Of a DNA stretch of 64,000 nucleotides, positions 30,301-38,505 are shown one piece after another. The translations under genes were made by a program, and so were the position numbers. How positions within the stretch are numbered: position 1 is the stretch's first letter; every line of letters starts with the position of its first letter. This DNA is from Streptomyces harbinensis (GTDB taxonomy: Bacteria > Actinomycetota > Actinomycetes > Streptomycetales > Streptomycetaceae), in assembly GCF_900116145.1 (NCBI RefSeq), contig NZ_FPAB01000002.1, forward strand, positions 248,001 through 312,000. The letters run 5' to 3'. Under the pieces are notes generated by a model. It was not told the DNA's origin. It was given only the letters and a program-made list of their open reading frames with translations, and ran no database searches.

Positions 30301-31620
30301 ATGGCGTTACACCAGAACGCGTCCGGGTCGGCCCGTCCGGAACCGCCGAACAGAAGGACCGTCCTCGCGGCACTGGGGGCGGGCGCGGCCCTGCCGCTCG
30401 TCGCCGCCGGCCCCGCCGCCGCGGCCGGCACCCGCCCGGCGCCGCGCACCGCCGCCGACGTGATCATCTCCCCGGCGGCGGAGCGGCAGCTCATCCGGGG
30501 CTTCGGCGGCATGAACCACACGGTCTGGATCAGCGACCTCACCCCCGAGCAGCGCAACACCGCCTTCGGCAACGGCGAGGGGCAGCTGGGCTTCACCGTG
30601 CTGCGGATTCCGGTGCACGAGGACCGGGCGAACTGGAGCCGGGAGGTGGCCACCGCCCGGCGCGCGATCGAACTCGGGGCCACCGTCATCGCGTCCCCGT
30701 GGAACCCGCCGGCGCACATGACGGAGACGTTCGTGCGCGGCAACCAGACCAACGCCCGGCGGCTGCGGCACGACATGTACGGCGCCTACGCCCAGCACCT
30801 GAACGACTTCCACCAGTTCATGCGGAACAACGGCGTGGAGCTGTACGCGATCTCCGTGCAGAACGAGCCCGACTACGCGCACGACTGGACCTGGTGGACC
30901 TCCGGCGAGATGGTCCGCTTCCTGCGCGAGAACGCCGGGTCGATCGGCACCCGGGTCATCGCCCCGGAGTCCTTCCAGTACGTGAAGAGCTTCTCCGACC
31001 CGATCCTCAACGACGCCCAGGCCCTCGCCAACACGGACATCCTCGGGGCGCATCTCTACGGCACGCAGTTCCAGAACTTCCCCTACCCGCTCTTCCGGCA
31101 GCGCGGCGCGGGCAAGGAACTGTGGATGACCGAGGTGTACTACCCCAACAGCAGCGACTCGGCTGACCTGTGGCCGCAGGCCCTCGACGTCGGCGAGCAC
31201 GTGCACCGCTCCCTGGTGGACGCGGAGTTCCAGGCGTACGTGTGGTGGTACATCCGGCGCGGCTACGGTCCGATGCGGGAGAACGGGACCATCAGCAAGC
31301 GCGGTGCGGGCATGGCGCACTTCTCGAAGTGGGTACGCCCCGGGCACCGGCGGATCGAGGCGACCGCCCAGCCCGCGCCGAACGTCTACACCTCCGCCTA
31401 CAAGGGGGACGGCAGCCGGCTGGTCGTCGTCGCGGTCAACAAGGGCGACGCGGCGGTGAGTCAGCGGTTCGTGCTGGAGAACACCACCCGCTCCAGCGTG
31501 CTGTCCTGGGTGACCGACGCGGGCCGCACCCTCGCCGCCCAGCCCGGGCCCGGCCTGTCGGGCGGCTCCTTCACCGCGGTGCTCCCGGGCCGGAGCATCA
31601 CGACGTACCTGCTCCAGTGA
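30301..31620 (+). CDS. xynC: GH30_8 glucuronoxylanase, secreted
   Basis: 439 residues from ATG 30301 with GAGGAGAG upstream. Twin-arginine-type signal (NRRTVLAALGAGAALPLVAA, then AAAAG). The GH30_8 barrel plus beta-side domain is very close to Bacillus XynC: GFGGMNHTVWISDLTPEQRN, ASPWNPPAHMTETF, acid/base Glu189 in SVQNEPDYAHDW, nucleophile Glu278 in LWMTEVYYPNS, and WWYIRRGYGPMRENGTISKR, the Arg-rich strand that binds methylglucuronate in this subfamily. It cuts beta-1,4-xylan at positions set by glucuronic acid side groups. No carbohydrate-binding module. It stands alone, its regulator and other xylan genes are not in the window. Confidence 0.95.
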   Translation: MALHQNASGSARPEPPNRRTVLAALGAGAALPLVAAGPAAAAGTRPAPRTAADVIISPAAERQLIRGFGGMNHTVWISDLTPEQRNTAFGNGEGQLGFTVLRIPVHEDRANWSREVATARRAIELGATVIASPWNPPAHMTETFVRGNQTNARRLRHDMYGAYAQHLNDFHQFMRNNGVELYAISVQNEPDYAHDWTWWTSGEMVRFLRENAGSIGTRVIAPESFQYVKSFSDPILNDAQALANTDILGAHLYGTQFQNFPYPLFRQRGAGKELWMTEVYYPNSSDSADLWPQALDVGEHVHRSLVDAEFQAYVWWYIRRGYGPMRENGTISKRGAGMAHFSKWVRPGHRRIEATAQPAPNVYTSAYKGDGSRLVVVAVNKGDAAVSQRFVLENTTRSSVLSWVTDAGRTLAAQPGPGLSGGSFTAVLPGRSITTYLLQ

Positions 31621-32686
31621 GGCCGGCGCGGCGGAGCGCCTCCAGCGGATAGGGGGTCTCCCGGCTCTCCGCCTGGAACGCCCGGATGAAGTCCCACATC
31701 ACCAGGGTGAGCGGCGCGTAGCGGGCGACGACGGCGGCGTCCGCCTCCGGCATCCCCGCCGGCCGCTCGCCCGCGGCGCACGCGCGCACCAGCGCGTAGC
31801 GCTTGTCCCAGCCGCACCCGGCCCCGTACCGGGCCGTGATCAGCCAGTGCACCAGATGCGAGGCGGCGTACGCCCGGTCGTGGGTCCGGTTGCGGTCGTG
31901 GAAGGCGGTTTCCTCCGGGGAGAGGTCGAAGCGGGAGGAGAGCGACAGGCCGTAGTCGGCGAAGTACAGGCGGCGGCCGTCGGTGAGGATGTTGCGGAAG
32001 TGGCCGTCGAGGTGCAGCAGGCCCCGCTCGGCCATGAAGGAGGCGCCCGCCCGGAGTTGGGCGTCCACCGTGGCGCAGGCCCGCCCGGCCGCCTCCTCAC
32101 CGGCGGCGAACCGCTCACCCAGCCAGTCGTGCAGGTTCTGCGGGATGTACTCCAGGAACAGCGCAAGGCGCGCCGTGGACTGCTCCAGGGCCTCGATCCG
32201 GCGGCGTACCCCGGCCCGTCCTCCCCAGTAGGCGACGGCCCGGTCCACATCGGCCAGTTCTCCGGGCAGCGGCTCGCCGGGCCCGGGGAGCACCCGCCAG
32301 TGGTACATCAGCGGGAAACCCTCGTGGTCCCCGGCGATCACCCAGTTCGTGGTCATGGTGTGCACGGCCAGCTCCCGCCAGGCTCCGGAGCCGGGGCCGC
32401 CGAGGGCGCCGAAGCCGTACTGGCAGAACGTGGGCACGCCGAACAGGTTCGCCGTGGAGTGCCGGTTCTCCGGCCGCAGCTCCAACGCGGTCAGCGGCAC
32501 CTGCTTGACGAACACCGGGGTGTCCGCGATCTCCAGCAGGACGGTCGTCCCCCCGATACCGGAACCGACCGCTGTGGCCCCGTCCACCAGCGTGCCCAGC
32601 TCACGATCACTGCACAGCGCGAGCGCGGTGGCCGCCCCGCCGTGGGCGGCCAGCCGGGCACCGCGGGACATGTCGGTGCTGTGCAT
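31598..32686 (-). CDS. Kinase-fold (phosphotransferase-like) protein, function unknown
   Basis: 362 residues from ATG 32686. AVGSGIGGTTVLLEIADTPV and FVKQVPLTALEL look like the nucleotide loop and Lys of an aminoglycoside-phosphotransferase/protein-kinase fold. ASFMAERGLLHLDGHFRNIL gives the catalytic HxDxHxxN, and YFADYGLSLS the metal-binding DYG. The rest, such as CQYGFGALGGPGSGAWRELA and ITARYGAGCGWDKRYALVRA, is specific to this actinobacterial group. Substrate (small molecule or protein) is unknown. Its 3' end overlaps that of the xylanase gene by 23 bases, and its start lies just beyond the tRNA terminator. Confidence 0.75.
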   Translation of the reverse strand: MHSTDMSRGARLAAHGGAATALALCSDRELGTLVDGATAVGSGIGGTTVLLEIADTPVFVKQVPLTALELRPENRHSTANLFGVPTFCQYGFGALGGPGSGAWRELAVHTMTTNWVIAGDHEGFPLMYHWRVLPGPGEPLPGELADVDRAVAYWGGRAGVRRRIEALEQSTARLALFLEYIPQNLHDWLGERFAAGEEAAGRACATVDAQLRAGASFMAERGLLHLDGHFRNILTDGRRLYFADYGLSLSSRFDLSPEETAFHDRNRTHDRAYAASHLVHWLITARYGAGCGWDKRYALVRACAAGERPAGMPEADAAVVARYAPLTLVMWDFIRAFQAESRETPYPLEALRRAGLTGAGTS

Positions 32687-32705
32687 CCGCCCCCCACCCT
32701 GCCGG

Positions 32706-32737
32706 AAAAACACAAAAACCCCAGGTGAACTGGGGTT
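32706..32737 (-). terminator. Terminator of tRNA-Leu
   Basis: On the minus strand AACCCCAG pairs with CTGGGGTT around a five-base loop (TTCAC), followed by TTTGTGTTTTT. It begins six bases after the tRNA CCA end. Confidence 0.85.
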
Positions 32738-32742
32738 CCTGC

Positions 32743-32830
32743 TGGTGTCCGAGGGGGGACTTGAACCCCCACGCCCATAAGAGGGCACTAGCACCTCAAG
32801 CTAGCGCGTCTGCCATTCCGCCACCCGGAC
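32743..32830 (-). tRNA. tRNA-Leu, anticodon GAG, CCA encoded
   Basis: The acceptor stem GTCCGGG pairs with CTCGGAC (one G-T pair). The anticodon stem CTAGC/GCTAG carries loop TTGAGGT, giving GAG. A long variable arm (TGCCCTCTTATGGGCGT) is as expected for Leu, and the T arm GGGGGTTCAAGTCCCCC is intact. The sequence ends ACCA. It reads CUC and CUU codons. Confidence 0.95.
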
Positions 32831-32937
32831 AGGGTGTGTCGCTGTGACTGAGGGAAACCATAGCAAAGTCCCGGCCTTGGTGATCTCCGGGGGGCGTGGG
32901 AGAGGATGGGGGGATTCCATCGTGTAAGGAGCGCAGC

Positions 32938-34263
32938 GTGAGCGAGTCGGACACCGGCGGGCGGCAGCGGGCCGAGCAGGAGGTCGTGGATCTGTGCCGC
33001 GACCTGATCCGTATCGACACCAGCAACTACGGCGATCACTCCGGGCCGGGGGAGCGCGTCGCCGCCGAGTTCGTGGCCGGGCAGCTGGCCGAGGTGGGGC
33101 TCGACCCGCAGATCATCGAATCGCACCCGGGGCGGGCCTCCGTGGTGGCGCGGATGGAGGGCGAGGACTCCTCCCGGCCCGCGCTGCTCATTCACGGGCA
33201 CACCGATGTGGTGCCGGCCAACGCCGAGGACTGGACGCACCATCCGTTCTCCGGTGAGATCGCCGACGGCTGCGTGTGGGGGCGCGGCGCGGTCGACATG
33301 AAGGACATGGACGCCATGACCCTGGCGGTGGTCAGGGAGCGGATGCGCAGTGGCCGCAAGCCGCCGCGGGACGTCGTGCTGGCCTTCCTCGCCGACGAGG
33401 AGGCCGGGGGCGTGTACGGGGCGCGGCATCTGGTGGACAACCACCGGGATCTGTTCGACGGGGTGACCGAGGCGATCGGCGAGGTCGGCGGGTTCTCGTT
33501 CACCGTGAACGAGCAACTGCGGCTGTATCTGGTGGAGACGGCGCAGAAGGGCATCCACTGGATGCGGCTCACCGTGGACGGCACCGCCGGGCACGGGTCG
33601 ATGACCAACAACGACAACGCGATCACCGAGCTGTGCGAGGCGGTCGGGCGGCTGGGGCGGCACACGTTCCCGGTGCGGGTGACGAAGACGGTGCGTTCCT
33701 TCCTGGACGAGCTGTCGGACGCGCTGGGCACCGAACTCGACCCGGAGAACATGGAGGAGACCCTCGCCAAGCTGGGCGGCATCGCCAAGATCATCGGCGC
33801 GACCCTCCAGAACACCGCCGCCCCCACCCAACTGGGCGCCGGGTACAAGGTGAACGTGATCCCCGGTCAGGCGACCGCCCACGTCGACGGGCGCTTTCTG
33901 CCCGGCTACGAGGAGGAGTTCCTGGCCGATCTGGACCGGATCCTGGGTCCGCGGGTCAAGCGGGAGGACGTGCACGCCGACAAGGCGGTCGAAACCTCCT
34001 TCGACGGCGCGCTGGTGGACGCCATGCAGACCGCGCTGCGCGCGCACGACCCGATCGCGCGGGCGGTGCCGTACATGCTCTCCGGCGGTACGGACGCCAA
34101 GTCCTTCGACGATCTGGGCATCCGCTGCTTCGGGTTCGCGCCGCTGAAGCTGCCCCCGGAGCTGGACTTCGCGGGGATGTTCCACGGGGTGGACGAGCGG
34201 GTGCCGGTGGAGGGGCTCCAGTTCGGGGTGCGGGTCCTGGACCGTTTCCTCGACGAATGCTGA
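32938..34263 (+). CDS. M20 family zinc metallopeptidase (ArgE/DapE-like)
   Basis: 441 residues from GTG 32938 (AAGGAGCG upstream). LLIHGHTDVVPANAEDWTHH gives the first zinc His, WGRGAVDMKDMDAMTL the bridging Asp, and LAFLADEEAGGVYGARHLVD the catalytic Glu and zinc Glu; a lid domain (~190-320) interrupts the catalytic domain, and SGGTDAKSFDDLGIRCFGFA and MFHGVDERVP complete the site. It hydrolyses an amide bond in a dipeptide or acylated amino acid; exact substrate unknown. It faces the conserved chromosome and is followed by the chaplin genes. Confidence 0.95.
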   Translation: MSESDTGGRQRAEQEVVDLCRDLIRIDTSNYGDHSGPGERVAAEFVAGQLAEVGLDPQIIESHPGRASVVARMEGEDSSRPALLIHGHTDVVPANAEDWTHHPFSGEIADGCVWGRGAVDMKDMDAMTLAVVRERMRSGRKPPRDVVLAFLADEEAGGVYGARHLVDNHRDLFDGVTEAIGEVGGFSFTVNEQLRLYLVETAQKGIHWMRLTVDGTAGHGSMTNNDNAITELCEAVGRLGRHTFPVRVTKTVRSFLDELSDALGTELDPENMEETLAKLGGIAKIIGATLQNTAAPTQLGAGYKVNVIPGQATAHVDGRFLPGYEEEFLADLDRILGPRVKREDVHADKAVETSFDGALVDAMQTALRAHDPIARAVPYMLSGGTDAKSFDDLGIRCFGFAPLKLPPELDFAGMFHGVDERVPVEGLQFGVRVLDRFLDEC

Positions 34264-34388
34264 ACCGCTCTCGTGTGCGATGTTACTCGGGATGGGTGAA
34301 TATCCCTTAAGCCTCGTAGCCTTGTTCTCGCCTCCTCGTTACTCGTGATGCGGCCCTGCTGGGCCCGCATTGTCTACAAGGAGGAAGC

Positions 34389-34622
34389 ATGATCAAGAAG
34401 GTCGTCGCCACCGCGGCCGCCACCGGCAGCCTGGTGCTCGCGGGTGCGGGCATGGCCGTCGCCAGCTCGGGCGCCCAGGGTGCGGCCGTGGGTTCCCCCG
34501 GTGTCATCTCCGGCAACGTGGTGCAGGTTCCGGTTCACATCCCGATCAACGTCTGCGGCAACACCGTTTCCGTGATCGGTCTGCTGAACCCCACCTTCGG
34601 CAACACCTGCATCGCCAAGTGA
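34389..34622 (+). CDS. chpH: Short chaplin ChpH
   Basis: 77 residues. Sec signal peptide MIKKVVATAAATGSLVLAGA to AVAS, then one chaplin domain: GAAVGSPGVISGNVVQVPVH, IPINVCGNTVSVIGLLNPTF, GNTC. The two Cys form the family disulfide. Short chaplins self-assemble into amyloid-like fibrils on aerial hyphae and spores and lower surface tension. AGGAGG is at good spacing. The order chpH then a long chaplin, next to an M20 gene, is as I recall for chpH and chpC in S. coelicolor. Confidence 0.95.
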   Translation: MIKKVVATAAATGSLVLAGAGMAVASSGAQGAAVGSPGVISGNVVQVPVHIPINVCGNTVSVIGLLNPTFGNTCIAK

Positions 34623-34658
34623 CATTCGGCCCCCACACCATGAGGGCTTGACTTCGGG

Positions 34659-34691
34659 CGGTCCCGGAGCGCGTACGGCGCTCCGGGACCG
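34659..34691 (+). terminator. Terminator after chpH
   Basis: CGGTCCCGGAGCG (34659-34671) pairs exactly with CGCTCCGGGACCG (34679-34691) around a seven-base loop, 37 bases after the chpH stop. It separates chpH from the long chaplin gene, so the two can be expressed apart. Confidence 0.8.
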
Positions 34692-34771
34692 TCGGGGTCT
34701 CTACGCAGGGCGCGGGATGCCCTCAGCCCCCACCCCGCGCCTCCATGTTGGAACAAGGCAGGGGAAACACC

Positions 34772-35599
34772 ATGCGACAGGTCACCAGGAAGGGCCTGCT
34801 CTCCGTAGCCGCCGCCGGCGGGATGCTGGCCATGGCGGGCGGAACGGCACACGCCGACGCCGACGCCCATGGCGGTGCCGTCAACTCACCCGGCGTGGCC
34901 TCGGGCAACACCGTTCAGGTGCCGATCAATGTGCCGGTCAACGTCTGCGGCAACACGATCAATGTGATCGGCGTGCTGAACCCCGCGTTCGGGAACACCT
35001 GCCACAGCGGCACTCCCGGCGGCGGCCAGCACGACCCCGGCCATGAGGCCGGGCAGGGCGGGGCCCAGGCGGAGGGCGGCGCTGTCGACTCGCCCGGCGT
35101 CGGCTCCGGCAACAACATCCAGGCTCCGATCGACATCCCGGTCAACGCCTGCGGCAACGGCGTGGACGTCGTCGGCGTGCTGAACCCCGTCTTCGGCAAC
35201 GAGTGCCACACCGAGCAGCCCCCGGTCGAGCACCCCGAGGAGCCGGGCAGCCCCGGTGAGCCCGAGCAGCCCGAGCCCGAGGAGCCGGGCGGCTCCGGCG
35301 GCTCCGGCGGTCCCGGCGGGTCGGGCGGCTCCGGCGGCGGCGACGAGGAGGAGCCGGAGGTTCCCGGTGGCTCCGGTGGTTCCGGCTCGGGCGGCGCCGG
35401 CGGTTCCGGCGGCGGCGACTCGGAGACCCCGGTCGAGGAAGGGCCCGGCAACGAGCCCTCCGAGCAGCTGGGCGGCGGCGAGCTGGCCGAGACCGGCAGC
35501 AGCGGCCCGGGCCTGGGCGTCATGCTTCCCCTCGGCGCCGGCCTGATGATCGGCGGCGTGGTGCTGTACCGGCGCGGCCGGGCGGCGCAGCAGTCCTGA
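34772..35599 (+). CDS. chpC: Long chaplin ChpC, sortase-anchored
   Basis: 275 residues from ATG 34772, after AGGGGA; an in-frame ATG 27 bases earlier lacks a ribosome site. Signal peptide to AHADA, then two chaplin domains, GGAVNSPGVASGNTVQVPIN to GNTC and GGAVDSPGVGSGNNIQAPID to GNEC, each with two Cys. A long Glu/Pro then Gly/Ser-rich stem (~155-235) spans the wall. The C-terminus has LAETG, a hydrophobic helix (LGVMLPLGAGLMIGGVVLY) and RRGR, the sorting signal for class E sortases. It anchors chaplin fibrils to the wall. The stem is repetitive and its length is prone to vary. Confidence 0.95.
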   Translation: MRQVTRKGLLSVAAAGGMLAMAGGTAHADADAHGGAVNSPGVASGNTVQVPINVPVNVCGNTINVIGVLNPAFGNTCHSGTPGGGQHDPGHEAGQGGAQAEGGAVDSPGVGSGNNIQAPIDIPVNACGNGVDVVGVLNPVFGNECHTEQPPVEHPEEPGSPGEPEQPEPEEPGGSGGSGGPGGSGGSGGGDEEEPEVPGGSGGSGSGGAGGSGGGDSETPVEEGPGNEPSEQLGGGELAETGSSGPGLGVMLPLGAGLMIGGVVLYRRGRAAQQS

Positions 35600-35615
35600 C
35601 GAGCCGCTTTCCACC

Positions 35616-35643
35616 AGGGGCCCCGCGCGTGCGCGGGGCCCCT
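35616..35643. terminator. Hairpin terminator after chpC
   Basis: AGGGGCCCCGCGC (35616-35628) pairs exactly with GCGCGGGGCCCCT (35631-35643), two-base loop. It lies between the convergent chpC and DUF5703 genes. Confidence 0.85.
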
Positions 35644-35659
35644 GCGTGCTTCCGGGCGG

Positions 35660-35848
35660 CTACCAGGTGGGGCGCAGCTGACGGATGATCCGCCGTCTCA
35701 GCCGCACCCGGCGGCTCCCGTCCGGGTACAGCCGCAGCCGGGCCAGTTCCCACTGCCCGTACTCGGCCTGGTCGGTCAGCAGCCGGGTGGCCGCGGCGCG
35801 GGAGACCCCGCGCGGGACATACACATCACGAAACTCATATTCCGGCAT
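35660..35848 (-). CDS. DUF5703 family small protein
   Basis: 62 residues from ATG 35848; the frame extends nine bases to another ATG. MPEYEFRDVYVPRGVSRAAA, TRLLTDQAEYGQWELARLRL and YPDGSRRVRLRRRIIRQLRP are the known actinobacterial DUF5703 sequence, highly basic at the C-terminus. Function unknown. It is divergent from the next gene across about 47 bp. Confidence 0.9.
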   Translation of the reverse strand: MPEYEFRDVYVPRGVSRAAATRLLTDQAEYGQWELARLRLYPDGSRRVRLRRRIIRQLRPTW

Positions 35849-35895
35849 CGAATCCATTGTGCGTCCAGGGGCCCGATGCCGATACCGTCTGCACC

Positions 35896-36555
35896 ATGTC
35901 TGATGCTGTGCAGCCGACCGCTGCCGAAGTCCGCGCCGCCGCCGACGCGCTCAAGAACGCGATCGACCGGCACCTGGAAGCCATTGAACGGCGCGCCACC
36001 GGACAGGGCGCCGACACCGACGCGGAAGCCCAGGTGTACACCGCGTTCAACGAGATGGCCGCCGCCGGTGAGGTGTACGACGAGCTGCTGTACGACGTCT
36101 ACGACGAGGTGACGCCCTTCGAGGTCCCCGCCACCGAGGGCGGCACCGGATACGCCGGACCGGAACGCCCCGAATATCTGAGCGTTTTCATGCGCCGCGA
36201 CTATGTCGTGGTGGACCCCCGGCGGCTGCGCGGCCAGGCGCAGCGCGTCACCGAACTCGACCCGGAGACCAGCGGCGCCGAGGCCGCCGGCGCGCACGAG
36301 GCGGCGGGCGGCAGCCTGCACGCCGCGCTCGGGGTGATCTTCGGCGAGTTCGATCCGGACGAGATCGCGACCCGGCACAAGGAGTTCGGCCTGGAGGAGG
36401 GGGACGCCACGCTGTGGGTGGCCGCCGCCGACGAGCCGGTGGAGCCGGGGGAGTGGCTGGCCGCGCCGTTCGAGGCGGTCGATGCCGAGCGGGTGATCTG
36501 CCGCTTCGACATCAGCGACGCCTTCGACGAGGAGGACCTGGGCCCCGTGCGCTGA
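35896..36555 (+). CDS. Conserved hypothetical acidic protein
   Basis: 219 residues from ATG 35896. The N-terminal helical part reads AAEVRAAADALKNAIDRHLE, then TAFNEMAAAGEVYDELLYDV. The middle has VFMRRDYVVVDPRRLRGQAQ. The end is strongly acidic, EPVEPGEWLAAPFEAVDAER and FDEEDLGPVR. No signal, membrane span or known motif. Orthologues occur at this place in other streptomycetes, as I recall. Function unknown. Confidence 0.75.
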   Translation: MSDAVQPTAAEVRAAADALKNAIDRHLEAIERRATGQGADTDAEAQVYTAFNEMAAAGEVYDELLYDVYDEVTPFEVPATEGGTGYAGPERPEYLSVFMRRDYVVVDPRRLRGQAQRVTELDPETSGAEAAGAHEAAGGSLHAALGVIFGEFDPDEIATRHKEFGLEEGDATLWVAAADEPVEPGEWLAAPFEAVDAERVICRFDISDAFDEEDLGPVR

Positions 36556-36585
36556 GCGCACGGGGCCGCCCGCTGCGCGCGCCCC

Positions 36586-38505
36586 TCAGCCGCCGGGCAC
36601 CGGCTGGGGGCGCAGCAGCGCGGCCAGCCGGGTGCCGCGCGCCCCCGCCGGGGGCTCGGCGACCGCGCGGGCCAGCGCGGGCCCGGCGCCCTGCACCACG
36701 GACAGATGCCGCTCGGCCCGGCTGAAGGCGGTGTAGATCCAGGAGCGGTCGAGTGCCGCCACCGCGTCCCCGGGCAGCACCGCGACGACGGCCGGCCAGC
36801 GGGCCCCGGCCGCCTGGTGCGCGGTGATGGCCCAGCCGTGCCGTACCGCCCGCGCCACCCGGTCCCGGGGGACGGTGACGGGCCCGTCGGGACAGGTCAG
36901 CCGCAGCCCCTCGGCGTCGGCCCCGGTGACGGTGGCCGGCCGGGTGTGGCCCGGCGCGGGGGAGTACGCCACCTGATCGCCCGGGTCGAAGCCGGCGAAC
37001 CGCCCGGGGCCCGGGTTCAGCCGCTCCTTGAGGGCCGCGTTCAGCACCCGGGTGCCCGCCGCGCCGCCGTGACCCACCGTGATGACCCGCACCTCGGCGG
37101 CCGGCACCCCCACCGCGCGCGGGATGGAGTCGGTGACCAGCTGGACCGTACGGTGCACCGCCTCGCCGGCGTCGGCGGCCGGCACGATCACCACTTCCCG
37201 GTCGGGCGCGGCCACCTGGTACAGCTCGCCGATCGCGATCCCGGAGACCAGCTCGCCCACCGGGCCGGCGTCCGGGGTGCGGGAGGTGAGGTGCGGAACG
37301 GCGCCGCAGGCCAGCACGTCGGCCAGCACCTGCCCGGGACCCGCCGCGCCCAGCACCGCCGGGTCGCCGCTGAGCACCAGCCGGGCGCCGTCCGGCAACG
37401 ACTCCACCAGGGTGGCCGCCGTCTCCACCGTCAGCTGCGGGGTGTCCAGCACGGCCAGCAGGTCCAGGGCCAGGGCGCCCTCCGCGTCCCGCTCCGGGCC
37501 CTCGGCCCCGCTGAGCAGCCCGGCCACCGTGACCGCCGCGTCCGCCGCGCCCTCCGGGAGCAGCCGGGCCAGCCGCTCCCGGCCGTCCGGGCCGTGCGCC
37601 GCCGCGTAGGCCCGCAGCCCCAGGCCCCGGGCCGCCGCGACCAGCGCGGCCGGCTCGGCGCGCGCCGCCTCGCCCCCGGTGTGCGCCACGACGGTGTGCG
37701 CCGCCACGGCCGTGATCAGCTCGCCGGCCGACGGCGTCGGCGCCCCGGCGGCGGCCTCCGCCCAGCCCGGCGCGTCCGGCGCGGCCCCGGCCGGGGCGGA
37801 GCCGCCCAGCCGGGCCAGGCCGTCGGCCAGGCTCTCCTCGGCCAGCGCGCAGCGGTCGAGACCGAAGAGCACCCGCACGGGTGATGTCTCCTCCTCGCCC
37901 GGCACCGCCACGGTGTCCTGGAAGACCAGGACCGCGCCCTCCTCGACGGCGGCCCGCAGGGTCTCCTCCGGGTCCGCCACGCCCTGCCCGGCCAGGCTCT
38001 CGGCCAGCGCCCCCGACTCCAGCGCGGTGTGCCCGGCCAGCGCCGCGCGCTCCAACAGCCAGCCGGTCAGGGCCACCCCCCGGCGTACGTCCTGCGGGTC
38101 GCAGGCGGTGCCCAGCAGCGCCCGCGCGAAGCCGTCCGCCTGCCCGGGGAGCATGCCGGGCACCGCGAGCAGCCGCCACGGGTCGTCCGCCAGCTCGGCG
38201 GTGGCGCCCTCGCCGAGCGCGGTGGCCACCGGGCCGGCCAGCTCCGCGGGCGCGCCGCCGCGCGCCAGCAGCTCCACCAGGCCCTCCGGCATGGGGGCCT
38301 GCGCCCCGCCCGGCGCGGGCACCGGGCCCTCGGTACGGGCGCGCGGCGGCGCGGCCGGGCGGCGCGGCGCCGGCTCGGGCCGGGAGAAGAAGGACGCGGC
38401 CGACCGCTCCCCGCTCTCCACCGCCCGCACGGCGGCCCGCAGCGCGGCGGCCGGGTCCGCGGGGGCGCCCTCGGTGGACGGCGGCGGCTGGCTCCCGTCG
38501 GTCAC
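36586..38505 (-). CDS. RecD2-like helicase-fold protein lacking ATPase motifs
   Basis: 639 residues. The helix-hairpin-helix region and RecD fold are recognisable (DDPWRLLAVPGMLPGQADGF, GVALTGWLLERAALAGHTAL). The motor is degenerate: where Walker A (GGPGTGKT) belongs I read VVAHTGGEAARAEPA, and the Walker B DE is LDTPQLTVETA. Later helicase motifs survive: GARLVLSGDPAVLGAAGPGQ (motif III), VRVITVGHGGAAGTRVLNAA, GWAITAHQAAGARWPAVVAV and SWIYTAFSRAERHLSVVQG (motifs V-VI). It may bind DNA without unwinding it. The stop of the aldo/keto reductase overlaps this start by four bases. Confidence 0.82.
   Translation of the reverse strand: MTDGSQPPPSTEGAPADPAAALRAAVRAVESGERSAASFFSRPEPAPRRPAAPPRARTEGPVPAPGGAQAPMPEGLVELLARGGAPAELAGPVATALGEGATAELADDPWRLLAVPGMLPGQADGFARALLGTACDPQDVRRGVALTGWLLERAALAGHTALESGALAESLAGQGVADPEETLRAAVEEGAVLVFQDTVAVPGEEETSPVRVLFGLDRCALAEESLADGLARLGGSAPAGAAPDAPGWAEAAAGAPTPSAGELITAVAAHTVVAHTGGEAARAEPAALVAAARGLGLRAYAAAHGPDGRERLARLLPEGAADAAVTVAGLLSGAEGPERDAEGALALDLLAVLDTPQLTVETAATLVESLPDGARLVLSGDPAVLGAAGPGQVLADVLACGAVPHLTSRTPDAGPVGELVSGIAIGELYQVAAPDREVVIVPAADAGEAVHRTVQLVTDSIPRAVGVPAAEVRVITVGHGGAAGTRVLNAALKERLNPGPGRFAGFDPGDQVAYSPAPGHTRPATVTGADAEGLRLTCPDGPVTVPRDRVARAVRHGWAITAHQAAGARWPAVVAVLPGDAVAALDRSWIYTAFSRAERHLSVVQGAGPALARAVAEPPAGARGTRLAALLRPQPVPGG

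Noticed and set aside
32743..32830. Attachment-site duplication of the tRNA-Leu 3' end
   Set aside because: I found no second copy of the T-arm/acceptor sequence to the left and no integrase gene in the window.
35250..35440. Short-unit repeats in chpC suggestive of CRISPR or tandem repeat array
   Set aside because: They are Gly/Ser and Glu/Pro codons of the wall-spanning stem, irregular in length and in frame.
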